This document shows, one piece after another, positions 10,536-20,147 of a stretch of DNA of 61,904 bases. Each line of letters starts with the position of its first letter. The first letter of the stretch is position 1. The DNA is taken from positions 1 through 61,904 of the forward strand of contig NZ_SRHX01000012.1 of the NCBI RefSeq assembly GCF_004565475.1, read 5' to 3'. The position numbers and the translations under genes are program-made. Under the pieces are notes generated by a model. The model was not told where the DNA came from, did not search any database, and worked only from the letters and a program-made list of their open reading frames with translations. The stretch is from Lonepinella koalarum. Its GTDB lineage: Bacteria > Pseudomonadota > Gammaproteobacteria > Enterobacterales > Pasteurellaceae.

Positions 10536-11297
10536 TTAAGATGTTAATAACCTGCTTGCTAATGTCTCGACCAAAGTGGCATTATCTGCTTTCGGTGCAA
10601 TAATAATATTTTCTTTTTGCCAACCCACTGCCACCGCTAAATTCGCAATACGGCGACTAATGGTAACCAATTGACAACCTTTTAACCAAGTTTGTTCTCT
10701 TACTGGCACAAAGTCAACCAACGCATTTAAAATTTCCGCACTGGTGACTAAAACACAGTTAATGCCAGCACGTTTCCATAAATCAATTTGCTCGTCATTA
10801 TTATAGTCTATTGGCAAGCGTTGATAACATTCTAGCACATTTATTGTCGCACCACGTAATTTTGCTTGTGCTGCAAAATGCTCACGCCCGCCATTGCCGC
10901 GTAAAATCAGGATGTTTTTATCCTCTAAATCTTGCATTAAGGCTAAATTTAACACTCCCTCGCTGTTTTCTTGTTGAAATGGATAATGTACAGTAATTCC
11001 GCATTGGCTTGCCAAATATTCCGCAGTGCCTTGCCCCACAGCAAAATAATCAATATCTTCTCGCCATTGAAAGCCGGTGGCTAATAAGGTTTCTACGGCA
11101 AAATTCACCGCACTTTTGGAGACACAAAAAATATAATCACCCGATTTTAACTGGTTAATTTTATTCGGTAATTGATTGAGCTCTCGTCCGGCAGAAATGG
11201 AAAAAAACGGTAAATGAATATTGGCTATGCCAACTTTATTCAGCCTCTCCGCTAATTGTTTGCCCGCTTGATCTGGGCGCGTAATTAACACTGCCAT
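10536..11297 (-). CDS. hemD: Uroporphyrinogen-III synthase
   Basis: 253 residues, the usual length (~245-250). It closes and inverts ring D of hydroxymethylbilane to give uroporphyrinogen III, the branch point of haem synthesis. Family signatures are the N-terminal VLITRPDQAG, the central ILILRGNGGRE and the C-terminal VTISRRIA. It begins 5 bases after the hemC stop and is co-transcribed with it. Its presence with hemC means the organism can make tetrapyrroles, unlike H. influenzae. Confidence 0.95.
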   Translation of the reverse strand: MAVLITRPDQAGKQLAERLNKVGIANIHLPFFSISAGRELNQLPNKINQLKSGDYIFCVSKSAVNFAVETLLATGFQWREDIDYFAVGQGTAEYLASQCGITVHYPFQQENSEGVLNLALMQDLEDKNILILRGNGGREHFAAQAKLRGATINVLECYQRLPIDYNNDEQIDLWKRAGINCVLVTSAEILNALVDFVPVREQTWLKGCQLVTISRRIANLAVAVGWQKENIIIAPKADNATLVETLASRLLTS

Positions 11298-11302
11298 AAC
11301 GC

Positions 11303-12241
11303 TTAATCCTGATAAATTTCCGCTAAGATTTTATCTGCCCCTTGCGCCAATAATTGCTCAGCAATTTGTCGCCCTAAAACTTCCGCATTTTGCACCGCAC
11401 TTTTGCCTTCGGCGCGGATAATTTGCGAACCGTCTAATGAACCTACCAACGTTCGTAAATAGAGTTCATTTTGTTGTATTACGGCAAAGCCAGCAATCGG
11501 CACCTGACAACCACCTTGTAAATGGCTATTCATCGCTCGTTCAGCCAGTACGCACGCGGTGGTGTCTGCATCGGCAAGCGGCGCAAGTAATTGTTGTACA
11601 CGTTGATCATCCACTCGGCATTCAATCCCAACCGCCCCTTGTCCTGCTGCGGGTAAGCAATCGGATACATCAATAAAAGAGGCAATACGTTGTTCTAATC
11701 CTAAACGGATTAATCCTGCGGAGGCTAATATAATTGCCGCATAATCGCCATTGTCTAACTTGCTTAAACGCGTTCCCACATTGCCACGCAAGGATTGAAT
11801 TTGCAAATCGGGGTGTAAATGCTTTAATTGGCACTGACGGCGTAAACTGGATGTGCCAACTATCGCACCCTGTGGCAATTCAGCCAAATTTTTATAATGA
11901 TTTGACACAAAGGCATCACGTGGATCTTCACGCTGGCAAATCACACTTAAACCTAAACCAGTCGGAAATTGCATCGGCACATCTTTCATAGAATGCACGG
12001 CAATATCCGCTTCGCCATTTAACAATGCATGTTCTAATTCTTTGACAAACAAACCTTTTCCACCGATTTTAGCTAATGGTGTGTCTAAAATCACATCCCC
12101 TTTGGTCATCATTTTAACCAGTTCAATGGTTAACTCAGGATAAAGGGCTTGCAAGCGATGTTTAACATAATTGGCTTGCCATAATGCCAGTGGGCTTTGT
12201 CTGGTGGCAATTTTTAAGCTGTTATTCTTACTATGCGACAT
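11303..12241 (-). CDS. hemC: Hydroxymethylbilane synthase (porphobilinogen deaminase)
   Basis: 312 residues, full length. It condenses four porphobilinogens into hydroxymethylbilane. Visible signatures are the N-terminal [48 protein letters not shown], and the cofactor-binding cysteine in [10 protein letters not shown]. Its ATG overlaps the pssA stop as TAATG, implying translational coupling from pssA into the haem genes. That is an unusual operon head compared with enterobacteria, where hemC follows its own promoter. Confidence 0.97.
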   Translation of the reverse strand: MSHSKNNSLKIATRQSPLALWQANYVKHRLQALYPELTIELVKMMTKGDVILDTPLAKIGGKGLFVKELEHALLNGEADIAVHSMKDVPMQFPTGLGLSVICQREDPRDAFVSNHYKNLAELPQGAIVGTSSLRRQCQLKHLHPDLQIQSLRGNVGTRLSKLDNGDYAAIILASAGLIRLGLEQRIASFIDVSDCLPAAGQGAVGIECRVDDQRVQQLLAPLADADTTACVLAERAMNSHLQGGCQVPIAGFAVIQQNELYLRTLVGSLDGSQIIRAEGKSAVQNAEVLGRQIAEQLLAQGADKILAEIYQD

Positions 12242-13599
12242 TATAAAATCATCTTAATTAATTTATCCGCTTTAATACGAGCAAAACGTTTTAATAAGCG
12301 TTGCACTGGCTCCGGATAGTGTTCCATGGTGTCGAGTTCCGAATAATGTTTTACGATTGTGGTATATCGACGAATTTCACTTAATTCTTGTTGTATTTTC
12401 GGTTGTAGTTGCTGCTTGGGATCAGAAATAAACAACCCATTTTCAGCATCTAACCGCCATGCGCGTGGATTTAAGTTATTGCCGGTTAATAACATATATT
12501 TTTTATCTACCCAAATACCTTTTAGGTGATAACTATGATCTTGATCTTTCCATAAACGAACGGTCAAATGTCCATTATTAATTTCATGTTCGAATTTTTT
12601 ACAGAAAGCACGTAAATTTTTCTCATATAAATAAGGCAATCCACCCGCCATTTTAAAGGGTTCTGATGGCGGAATATAAAAATCGTTGGCGGTTTTATCA
12701 CCGACAATAATTTCGATCTGTTTACCATCATTTAACAGATCACGAATCTTAATTTGCAATGTGCGTGGAAAGTTAAAATACGGCGTGCAGATGATCAGTT
12801 TTTGTTCGACCAGCACAAATAAATCTTGGATGGTGCGGTTTAATAAATTATCTCTCGCCCCTAAACCGAATAAAGGCGAAATTAATAAATTATCCTGAAA
12901 TTGCACCGCACTTTCTAACTGATAGTTTGCATAAGCAATTAAATAACGACGAAAAGACTTAATCTGATGCTTAATTTCTTTAGTTTTTGGACGCTGTTTA
13001 TCATCTAGTGGTAAAACCACATTAGGATCACTTAAATATTGTTGGATAAATCGCACGAAACTATCAGCTAACCGTGGATTTTTAATTTTTTGATAGCGGT
13101 CATAGCGATATTTTTCTTGCTGATATAAATAGACATTGTTGATACTCGCACCACTGTAAAGCACCGTATCATCAAATACGAAACCTTTAATATGTAGCAC
13201 ACCAAACACTTCTCGGCTATTAATCGGTACCCCAAAGAACATGGGATCATTGTGGTGTAACGCTCGCTGTTTTGCATACCAATCCGCATTCGTGGTGCTT
13301 TCTTCCGCACCAATTAAATTACGTTGTGCGCGATGCCAATCAATTAAGATTTTAACATCTAAATCTGGATTGTTCGCTTTAGCTTGATAAATTTCCGCCA
13401 AAATTTCTTCGCCAGCTTCATCAAATTGCCAGTAAAGTGCGGTGAAATAAATGCGTATTTTAGCATGACGGATCAATTCAATAATGGCTTGTTTAAATGC
13501 TTTCGGACCTGAAATAAATTCAATATCATCCGCAACTTGTGGCACATAGTTCATTTTCTCAAGATGTTGTTTTGCTCTTTTTAGTCGATTAATAAACAT
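12241..13599 (-). CDS. pssA: CDP-diacylglycerol-serine O-phosphatidyltransferase
   Basis: 452 residues, matching E. coli PssA (~451). It makes phosphatidylserine, the precursor of phosphatidylethanolamine. It belongs to the phospholipase-D superfamily, and both HxK motifs are visible: HIKGFVFDD near residue 135 and [10 protein letters not shown] near residue 355, the latter followed by [10 protein letters not shown]. It is the first gene of the minus-strand block that continues into hemC (1-base overlap). Confidence 0.96.
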   Translation of the reverse strand: MFINRLKRAKQHLEKMNYVPQVADDIEFISGPKAFKQAIIELIRHAKIRIYFTALYWQFDEAGEEILAEIYQAKANNPDLDVKILIDWHRAQRNLIGAEESTTNADWYAKQRALHHNDPMFFGVPINSREVFGVLHIKGFVFDDTVLYSGASINNVYLYQQEKYRYDRYQKIKNPRLADSFVRFIQQYLSDPNVVLPLDDKQRPKTKEIKHQIKSFRRYLIAYANYQLESAVQFQDNLLISPLFGLGARDNLLNRTIQDLFVLVEQKLIICTPYFNFPRTLQIKIRDLLNDGKQIEIIVGDKTANDFYIPPSEPFKMAGGLPYLYEKNLRAFCKKFEHEINNGHLTVRLWKDQDHSYHLKGIWVDKKYMLLTGNNLNPRAWRLDAENGLFISDPKQQLQPKIQQELSEIRRYTTIVKHYSELDTMEHYPEPVQRLLKRFARIKADKLIKMIL

Positions 13600-13720
13600 A
13601 ATATTTCTTTATATTACTCAGCATTATTCTGGTAGTTTACAATATTTATGAATGAATAGGGTAGAAAAAAGCATTTTTTTGCTATAATAGCCCGAATCTT
13701 CCTTTATTAGTGACTACATT

Positions 13721-14683
13721 ATGAACAAATCTAAATCTTCCAATTTCAGTAAACCTATTTTTTCACCACTTTCTGATCAAAAACGTTTTTCTGATCGCCG
13801 TTCAAGCCAGACAAAACGCCCAAGTTATCGCCAACCTGCATCAGAACCACACCTCACTGAAACGACTTTAGGTGGGGTAAAAGTCGTCGTCAAGTCCAGT
13901 CGCATAAGTGATAAGCCCAACAAGAAAAAAACCGGTGCGTTATCACCAAGAGCGCCAGAAAAAATCAAGAAAAATCGTGCGGAAGAAATGAAAATCTTCG
14001 GTGAAAATGCTTGTTTGAGTTTATTTGAGCAACGACCAGAAAGCATTGTTCGTGTATGGGCGACGGTGGAAGTGGCACATAGAATTGGAGAGATGTTGAG
14101 TTATTTAGCCACCAATAAAAAAGTCTATCACGTGGTGGATCGTGAAGAATTAGAGCTTGTCAGTGGTTCAGAACACCATGGTGGTATCTGTATGTTAGTC
14201 AAAAAGCCACGCATATTTACGCTTGCTGGTTATGTGGATTTACCCCGTAAAGCCGATTGTTTAATCATGTTAGACGGTGTAGCGAATAATCCACAAAATC
14301 TCGGCGGCATTTTGCGTACTTGTGCCTTTTATGGCGTGAAAGGCATTGTTACTAGCCAACCAGATATGTTACTCAACGCCAATACCGCACGCGTTGCTGA
14401 GGGCGGTTTGGAATATGTACATATTTTACAATCCCATGATGGTGAAACTGCATTACAGCAATTACGCCAAGCTGGTTATCAAATTGTGCATATTAGCCAT
14501 GAAAAACAAGTACAGAGCATTAATAGCCTACAATTACAAGATAAAGTGGTGTTTGTGTTAGCCAACGGCTGGGCGACAAAAGAAGATGCTAAGGTCAATT
14601 TAAGTTTAGCCAATCCGTTAAAAAGTGGCTTAAATGTGGCTGTAGCTACTGGGGTGTTGTTGGTAAAATGGGTAGGAAGATAG
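13721..14683 (+). CDS. yfiF: SpoU/TrmH-family RNA methyltransferase-like protein (YfiF type)
   Basis: 320 residues. A basic, Ser/Lys-rich N-terminus (~1-85) precedes a substrate-binding subdomain beginning KIFGENACLSLFE and a SPOUT catalytic domain from ~175. Motif 1 is good (NPQNLGGILRT). The last knot motifs are degenerate: VFVLANGW stands where active SpoU enzymes have a G-N-E sequence, and LKSGLNVAVATGVLL stands for the SLNVS loop. It may bind SAM weakly or have lost catalysis, as in E. coli YfiF, which has no assigned target. The start at 13721 lies ~35 bases after a TATAAT-like sequence (CTATAATA at 13682). Confidence 0.8.
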   Translation: MNKSKSSNFSKPIFSPLSDQKRFSDRRSSQTKRPSYRQPASEPHLTETTLGGVKVVVKSSRISDKPNKKKTGALSPRAPEKIKKNRAEEMKIFGENACLSLFEQRPESIVRVWATVEVAHRIGEMLSYLATNKKVYHVVDREELELVSGSEHHGGICMLVKKPRIFTLAGYVDLPRKADCLIMLDGVANNPQNLGGILRTCAFYGVKGIVTSQPDMLLNANTARVAEGGLEYVHILQSHDGETALQQLRQAGYQIVHISHEKQVQSINSLQLQDKVVFVLANGWATKEDAKVNLSLANPLKSGLNVAVATGVLLVKWVGR

Positions 14684-14685
14684 CG

Positions 14686-14737
14686 ATGCCCCGCACTGGC
14701 GTACAGGGTTAAGCATGGTAACGATGCTCCGCATCTT
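14686..14737. repeat. Dispersed 52-base intergenic repeat, copy 1
   Basis: A 52-base block starting ATGCCCCGCACTGGCGTACA and ending GATGCTCCGCATCTT. The same block, with four substitutions, is at 18368-18419. It fills the gap between the convergent yfiF and yfhL genes and contains the dyad GATGCTCCGCATC. Confidence 0.85.
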
Positions 14738-14800
14738 GTGTTGCCTAGCTACGGAATAGCGTTATATTCGTCACCTCGTAGGCGAGTATGGGGGTAGTTA

Positions 14801-15079
<279 letters not shown>

Positions 15080-15128
15080 CTAAAGTTGGCGATTATATAG
15101 AATTTTAATAACAATTTAAAGGTTAAAA

Positions 15129-15872
15129 ATGACACAAAAACAGCAGAAACAACTTGTTCAACTCATTATTGTCGCTATCGGCTTGCTTATTTATTTTGCC
15201 ATAAACTGGTTTAGCCGTGATGTTCAACACCAACCAACTCAACCGACCACCACAAAACAAGCTCAAAAACAAAATAATAGCAATGTAAAGGTGAATAAAA
15301 GTGCGGTGAATTTTGATTATGATTTTGTCATGTCTAACGATCCTATCGGATCCAATAAAAATGCCAACACTGATTATTATATGCTTGCATTATCTTGGTC
15401 GCCTGCATTCTGTCATAACCAACAAGAAAAATATGGCAAAAACCTACCTCAGTCTGCTCTTATGCAATGTGGCACACAACAAAAATATGGTTGGGTAATT
15501 CATGGGTTATGGCCACAAAATGCGAACGCTCAAAGTACGATTGATCATCCAAGATTTTGTCAAGGGGATTTGCCAGCAGTAGATTATACCATTATGCAAA
15601 AATACTTAGCGGAAAGTCCCAGCCTGAATTTACTCCAAGGCGAATGGGAAAAACACGGTGCCTGTGCCTTTGATTCGGCGGAACAATATTTTAAAAAACA
15701 ACAAGATTTATACCGCAGTTTAGTGTTACCCACAGAACAAATGAACAAAAAAGAGTTGTTTCGTTGGATAAAACAGCATAATCCTGCCTTAAAAAATGCC
15801 TATTTAGGGGCAAGCCGTACTGAATTGTTCATTTGTTATGATTTAACATGGCAAGTGATAGATTGCAAATAA
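15129..15872 (+). CDS. rna: Ribonuclease I (RNase T2 family)
   Basis: 247 residues. Periplasmic, broad-specificity endoribonuclease. Both catalytic segments are visible: HGLWPQN (with the catalytic His, ~residue 125) and WEKHGACAF (Lys-His pair, ~residue 178). The N-terminus has an uncleaved-looking hydrophobic segment (LIIVAIGLLIYFAI, ~12-25) followed by a Gln/Thr/Lys-rich linker, so the enzyme may be tethered to the inner membrane rather than freely periplasmic. That differs from E. coli RNase I, which has a cleavable signal. A USS lies inside the gene at 15299. Confidence 0.92.
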   Translation: MTQKQQKQLVQLIIVAIGLLIYFAINWFSRDVQHQPTQPTTTKQAQKQNNSNVKVNKSAVNFDYDFVMSNDPIGSNKNANTDYYMLALSWSPAFCHNQQEKYGKNLPQSALMQCGTQQKYGWVIHGLWPQNANAQSTIDHPRFCQGDLPAVDYTIMQKYLAESPSLNLLQGEWEKHGACAFDSAEQYFKKQQDLYRSLVLPTEQMNKKELFRWIKQHNPALKNAYLGASRTELFICYDLTWQVIDCK

Positions 15873-15975
15873 CTCACAATAATTTGATCTAAAGCAGTTA
15901 CAATAGCGAAAAGATCTCGTTATAATAGGATAGATTTACCGTTTTATATTATTTTTAACACAAGAAGGAAAAATT

Positions 15976-17151
15976 ATGTCAGTAATCAAAATGACCGACC
16001 TTGATTTAGCAGGTAAACGTCTTTTTATTCGTGCGGATTTAAACGTACCTGTCAAAGATGGTAAAGTAACTTCTGATGCTCGTATTCGTGCCACTATTCC
16101 TACCTTAAAATTAGCCTTAGAAAAAGGGGCGAAAGTCATGGTCACTTCTCACTTAGGTCGTCCGACCGAAGGTGAAGCATGCCAACCAGAAGATTCATTA
16201 CAACCTGTAGTTGATTACTTAAACAAGGTTTTAGATGTACCTGTTCGTTTAGTAACCGATTATTTAAATGGCGTTGATGTTAAAGAAAATGAAATCGTGG
16301 TGCTTGAAAATGTACGTGTTAATAAAGGCGAGAAGAAAAACGATCCTGAATTAGGTAAAAAATACGCCGCACTTTGTGATGTATTTGTAATGGATGCGTT
16401 TGGTACTGCTCACCGTGCGCAAGCATCCACTTATGGTGTGGCAGAATATGCACCGGTAGCTTGTGCTGGTCCATTACTAGCAGCAGAATTAGATGCCTTA
16501 GGTAAAGCGTTAAAAGAACCTCAACGCCCAATGTTGGCAATCGTTGGAGGTTCAAAAGTCTCCACTAAATTAACCGTGTTAGATAGCCTTTCAAAAATCG
16601 CTGACCAAATCATTGTTGGTGGTGGTATCGCCAATACCTTTATCGCAGCTGAAGGTAAAGCAGTCGGTAAATCCCTTTACGAAGAAGATTTAATCCCTGA
16701 AGCTCAACGTTTAGCTAAACAAACCAAAATCCCTGTACCCGTAGATGTACGTGTCGGTACAGAATTCTCTGAAACCGCACCAGCGACTGAAAAATCAGTT
16801 GATGATGTAAAAGCTGACGAATCTATTTTCGATATTGGTGACAAAACCGCTGAACAATTAGCACAAATCATCAAAGCATCAAAAACTATTCTTTGGAATG
16901 GTCCTGTTGGTGTGTTTGAATTCCCTAACTTCCGTAAAGGGACTGAAGTGATTTCCAATGCGATTGCTGAAGCCACTGCAAACGGAGCATTCTCCATTGC
17001 GGGGGGCGGTGATACGCTTGCGGCGATCGATTTATTCGGTATTAAAGATAAAATTTCTTATATCTCAACTGGTGGCGGTGCTTTCTTGGAATTCGTTGAA
17101 GGCAAAGTGTTACCAGCGGTTGAAATTTTAGAGAAACGTGCGAACGGTTAA
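15976..17151 (+). CDS. pgk: Phosphoglycerate kinase
   Basis: 391 residues (usual 386-390). Glycolytic transfer of phosphate from 1,3-bisphosphoglycerate to ADP. Visible motifs are RADLNVP, the substrate-binding [39 protein letters not shown], and GGGDT near the C-terminus. AGAAGGA precedes the ATG by about 8 bases. Followed by fbaA in the same direction after 77 bases that contain a hairpin. Confidence 0.98.
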   Translation: MSVIKMTDLDLAGKRLFIRADLNVPVKDGKVTSDARIRATIPTLKLALEKGAKVMVTSHLGRPTEGEACQPEDSLQPVVDYLNKVLDVPVRLVTDYLNGVDVKENEIVVLENVRVNKGEKKNDPELGKKYAALCDVFVMDAFGTAHRAQASTYGVAEYAPVACAGPLLAAELDALGKALKEPQRPMLAIVGGSKVSTKLTVLDSLSKIADQIIVGGGIANTFIAAEGKAVGKSLYEEDLIPEAQRLAKQTKIPVPVDVRVGTEFSETAPATEKSVDDVKADESIFDIGDKTAEQLAQIIKASKTILWNGPVGVFEFPNFRKGTEVISNAIAEATANGAFSIAGGGDTLAAIDLFGIKDKISYISTGGGAFLEFVEGKVLPAVEILEKRANG

Positions 17152-17168
17152 TTCATATTCACGGTAAT

Positions 17169-17187
17169 GGGCGTATGCAATACGCCC
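17169..17187 (+). other. Hairpin between pgk and fbaA
   Basis: GGGCGTA and TACGCCC flank a 5-base loop. It is a 7-bp GC-rich stem with no U-run after it, so more likely an RNA processing or stability element, or part of a dispersed repeat, than a terminator. Confidence 0.5.
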
Positions 17188-17228
17188 CTACAAAAACTTG
17201 ATTTTAAATTTAAAGAAGGAAAAACAAC

Positions 17229-18305
17229 ATGGCATTATTAGATATCGTAAAACCGGGCGTTGTGACTGGTGATGATGTTCAAAAAGTATTCGCTTACGCA
17301 AAAGAACATAACTTCGCTATTCCTGCGGTAAACTGTGTAGGTTCAGACAGTGTAAATGCAGTATTAGAAACCGCGGCTCGTGTCAAAGCCCCTGTTATTG
17401 TGCAATTTTCAAATGGCGGTGCAGCGTTCTATGCAGGTAAAGGTATCAAACCAACTAGCGGTACTCGCCCTGATGTATTAGGTGCTATTGCTGGTGCGAA
17501 ACATGTTCATTCGCTTGCCAAAGAATATGGTGTACCAGTGATTCTTCACACTGACCACTGCGCAAAAAAATTGTTACCTTGGATTGACGGTTTATTAGAT
17601 GCAGGTGAAAAACACTTTGCTGAAACAGGTAAACCATTATTCTCATCTCACATGATCGATTTATCCGAAGAACCTATTGCAGAAAATATGGAAATCTGTA
17701 AACAATACCTTACTCGCATGGATAAACTAGGCATGACCTTAGAAATTGAAATCGGTATTACGGGTGGTGAAGAAGATGGCGTTGACAACAGCGATGTTGA
17801 TGAATCACGTTTATACACTCAACCAGAAGATGTGTTATTCGTTTACGACAGCTTAAACCCAGTTAGCCCACGTTTTACTGTGGCGGCTGCTTTTGGTAAC
17901 GTACATGGCGTTTATAAACCGGGTAATGTAAAATTAAAACCATCTATTTTAGGTGCATCACAAGATTTCGTAGAAAAAGAACGTAATCTACCGAAAAAAC
18001 CAATTAACTTCGTATTCCACGGTGGTTCAGGTTCAAGCCGTGAAGAAATCCGTGAAGCGATCGGTTACGGTGCCATCAAAATGAACATTGACACTGATAC
18101 TCAATGGGCGGCGTGGGACGGTATTTTACAATTCTATAAAGCCAACGAAGCCTATCTTCAAGGTCAATTAGGTAACCCAGAAGGTCCAGATTCACCAAAC
18201 AAAAAATACTACGACCCTCGTGTTTGGTTACGTAAATTAGAAGAATCAATGTCTAAACGCTTAGAACAATCTTTTGAAGATTTAAACTGCGTGAATGTAT
18301 TATAA
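17229..18305 (+). CDS. fbaA: Class II fructose-bisphosphate aldolase
   Basis: 358 residues, like E. coli FbaA (359). Zn-dependent cleavage of fructose-1,6-bisphosphate in glycolysis. Motifs: NCVGSDSVNAVLE, the zinc/catalytic segment HTDHCAKK, EIGITGGEEDGVD, the zinc-binding FGNVHGVYK, HGGSGSS (phosphate binding) and NIDTDTQWA. AGAAGGA precedes the start. Forms a glycolytic pair with pgk. Confidence 0.98.
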   Translation: MALLDIVKPGVVTGDDVQKVFAYAKEHNFAIPAVNCVGSDSVNAVLETAARVKAPVIVQFSNGGAAFYAGKGIKPTSGTRPDVLGAIAGAKHVHSLAKEYGVPVILHTDHCAKKLLPWIDGLLDAGEKHFAETGKPLFSSHMIDLSEEPIAENMEICKQYLTRMDKLGMTLEIEIGITGGEEDGVDNSDVDESRLYTQPEDVLFVYDSLNPVSPRFTVAAAFGNVHGVYKPGNVKLKPSILGASQDFVEKERNLPKKPINFVFHGGSGSSREEIREAIGYGAIKMNIDTDTQWAAWDGILQFYKANEAYLQGQLGNPEGPDSPNKKYYDPRVWLRKLEESMSKRLEQSFEDLNCVNVL

Positions 18306-18329
18306 TTGTTTAAAGTAAGTTAAAATATC

Positions 18330-18367
18330 ACCGTACTTTTTCTTATTTGGGAAAAGTGCGGTTTTTT
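18330..18367 (+). terminator. USS-based terminator after fbaA
   Basis: ACCGTACTTTT and AAAAGTGCGGT form an 11-bp stem (one G-U pair) around an 11-base loop, followed by TTTTT. It sits 24 bases after the fbaA stop and is built from two opposed uptake-signal sequences, a common terminator design in Pasteurellaceae. Confidence 0.85.
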
Positions 18368-18419
18368 ATGCCCTGCACTGGCGTACAGGGCTAGGCATGG
18401 TGACGATGCTCCGCATCTT
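18368..18419. repeat. Dispersed 52-base intergenic repeat, copy 2
   Basis: 48 of 52 bases match the block at 14686-14737. It is followed directly by a second repeat motif, ATGCTTAACCCCGTAC, at 18451. Confidence 0.85.
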
Positions 18420-18450
18420 AATAAACTGACAAGCCACAGCGTGGCGTAAT

Positions 18451-18479
18451 ATGCTTAACCCCGTACGCAAGTACGGGGG
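18451..18479. repeat. CTTAACCCCGTAC palindrome element
   Basis: CCCCGTAC and GTACGGGG are separated by GCAA. The same ATGCTTAACCCCGTAC core is at 35501-35516, and the core CTTAACCCCGTA is at 7656. It lies immediately before the ligase gene and supplies a false in-frame ATG at 18451. Confidence 0.75.
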
Positions 18480-18492
18480 GAAAATCGGAAAA

Positions 18493-19743
18493 ATGACAAT
18501 ATTAACTTTTATCAAACAAAATAAAATGCTTGCCTTAACCAACTCTGCGGTTGGGCTTTATTTTTTAATTACCTTACTATTTAAAGGCTCACATAATATC
18601 GGCTTTGCGTTGTTAGTCGCCACAGGAATTATTTTTGCCATTTATCATGTTGTAAAAAAACAGCCTGTTGATTTTATTCCACAAGATAAATGGATAACGA
18701 CCAGCTTTGTATTTTATGTTTTAGTATTTTTGTTATCACTATTGGTTAATGGTGGCAAAATGAGTGAACTGGATAATCCAAGCCGCGCTTTATTAGTTTT
18801 ACCCCTCATCTTATTATTTATTAAATATCCCCCTAGATTGACTGTTTTGTTAGTTTGTATTCCTATTGGTGCAGTGATTGCTGGCATTGTGGCATTAATT
18901 CATCGCTTTGTGTTGCATTATATCAGAGCATTTGAACACCAAATGCAGATTCAAGCCGGTGATATTGCCATGTCATTAGGTATGTTTAGCTTTGCTATTG
19001 CCTTATATTTTGCTTATAAAAAACAAACAAAATTGACCGCACTTTGCTTTATTGCTTCATTATGCGGTATTTTAGCCAGTTTACTTTCTACCGCTCGTGG
19101 CGGTTGGGTTGGTGTACCTTTTATTTTAGGCATGATCTTTTGGGTTTATCGTAAACAGCTATCGAAAAAAGTCGTCGGGATAGTTTCCACGGTGTTAGTG
19201 GTATTAATTGCCGTAGCCGTAATGATTCCACAAACCCGAATTACACAACGTCTTCAACAAATGGAACGAGATATTTCCGTTTATGTCGATAAAAATAACG
19301 CGGGCACTTCCCTCGGGGCTAGATTTGAGATGTGGAAAAGTGCAGTGTTAATGGCGAAAGAAAAACCCTTATTAGGTTGGGGAGCCGAAGGAAGTAATCA
19401 ACAACGTAAAGAACAAGCGAAACAAAAATTAGTCCATCCTGTGGTAGGGAATTTTACCCACACCCATAATCAATATTTAGATGATCTTTCTAAGCGTGGT
19501 ATTTTAGGATTATTCGCATTGTTCGGTGTTTTATTTGTGCCACTTGGTTATTTCTGGAAAAACATGGCATCACAACATGCTACGATAAAATTAACCGCAC
19601 TTTTAGGCTCAATTCATATTATTTCAGTGATGTTTTACTGTTTAAGCCAAGGATTTCTTGCGCATAACTCGGGGACGATCTTTTATTTTCTTGTGACTAT
19701 CATTTTTTATGGCACATTAAAACAGCAAATAAAACAAGCCTAA
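18493..19743 (+). CDS. O-antigen ligase / Wzy_C-family polytopic membrane protein
   Basis: 416 residues with about 11-12 membrane segments. A large loop after residue ~245 contains the family region GAEGSNQQRKEQ and the motif THTHNQYLDDL, with the His conserved in lipid-A-core:surface-polymer ligases (WaaL-like). It probably joins an undecaprenyl-linked sugar chain or a core extension to lipooligosaccharide in the inner membrane. I chose the start at 18493 because the in-frame ATG at 18451 belongs to a dispersed repeat and would add 14 repeat-encoded residues. Confidence 0.8.
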   Translation: MTILTFIKQNKMLALTNSAVGLYFLITLLFKGSHNIGFALLVATGIIFAIYHVVKKQPVDFIPQDKWITTSFVFYVLVFLLSLLVNGGKMSELDNPSRALLVLPLILLFIKYPPRLTVLLVCIPIGAVIAGIVALIHRFVLHYIRAFEHQMQIQAGDIAMSLGMFSFAIALYFAYKKQTKLTALCFIASLCGILASLLSTARGGWVGVPFILGMIFWVYRKQLSKKVVGIVSTVLVVLIAVAVMIPQTRITQRLQQMERDISVYVDKNNAGTSLGARFEMWKSAVLMAKEKPLLGWGAEGSNQQRKEQAKQKLVHPVVGNFTHTHNQYLDDLSKRGILGLFALFGVLFVPLGYFWKNMASQHATIKLTALLGSIHIISVMFYCLSQGFLAHNSGTIFYFLVTIIFYGTLKQQIKQA

Positions 19744-19772
19744 CATTACGGCGGATAACTCTCCGCCTAATT

Positions 19773-20132
19773 TTAGCCCAAAATCATCAACGCCCACACG
19801 ATGACAAAATTCACCATTGCCATAAACACCGCGGCAGATCCTTGATCTTTGGCTCTGCCTGATAATTCATGGCGTTCGGAACCAATGCGATCAACCGCAC
19901 ATTCCACCGCACTATTCAGCAATTCTGCCACCAATACGATTAAATATGCACCAAGCATTAAAGCAATCTCAAATTTATCTTTACCCAGCCCAAAAGCAAG
20001 GGGAACAATAAAAATCCCTAAAAACAATTCGTGGCGAAAAGCGGCTTCATTTTTCACCGCACTTTTTAAACCTTGCAAGGAATAGCGAGTAGAATTCATT
20101 AAATGGGTCAACCCCGTAGTTTTGTCTGTCAT
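19773..20132 (-). CDS. dgkA: Diacylglycerol kinase (prokaryotic type)
   Basis: 119 residues, family-typical (~121). Small three-helix membrane enzyme that recycles diacylglycerol to phosphatidic acid. Visible are AAFRHELFLG, the catalytic signature ELLNSAVECAVDRIG, and AKDQGSAAVF before the last helix. It follows relA by 15 bases on the same strand and may share its transcript. Confidence 0.96.
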   Translation of the reverse strand: MTDKTTGLTHLMNSTRYSLQGLKSAVKNEAAFRHELFLGIFIVPLAFGLGKDKFEIALMLGAYLIVLVAELLNSAVECAVDRIGSERHELSGRAKDQGSAAVFMAMVNFVIVWALMILG

Positions 20133-20147
20133 TTTTATTTTCTTTGT

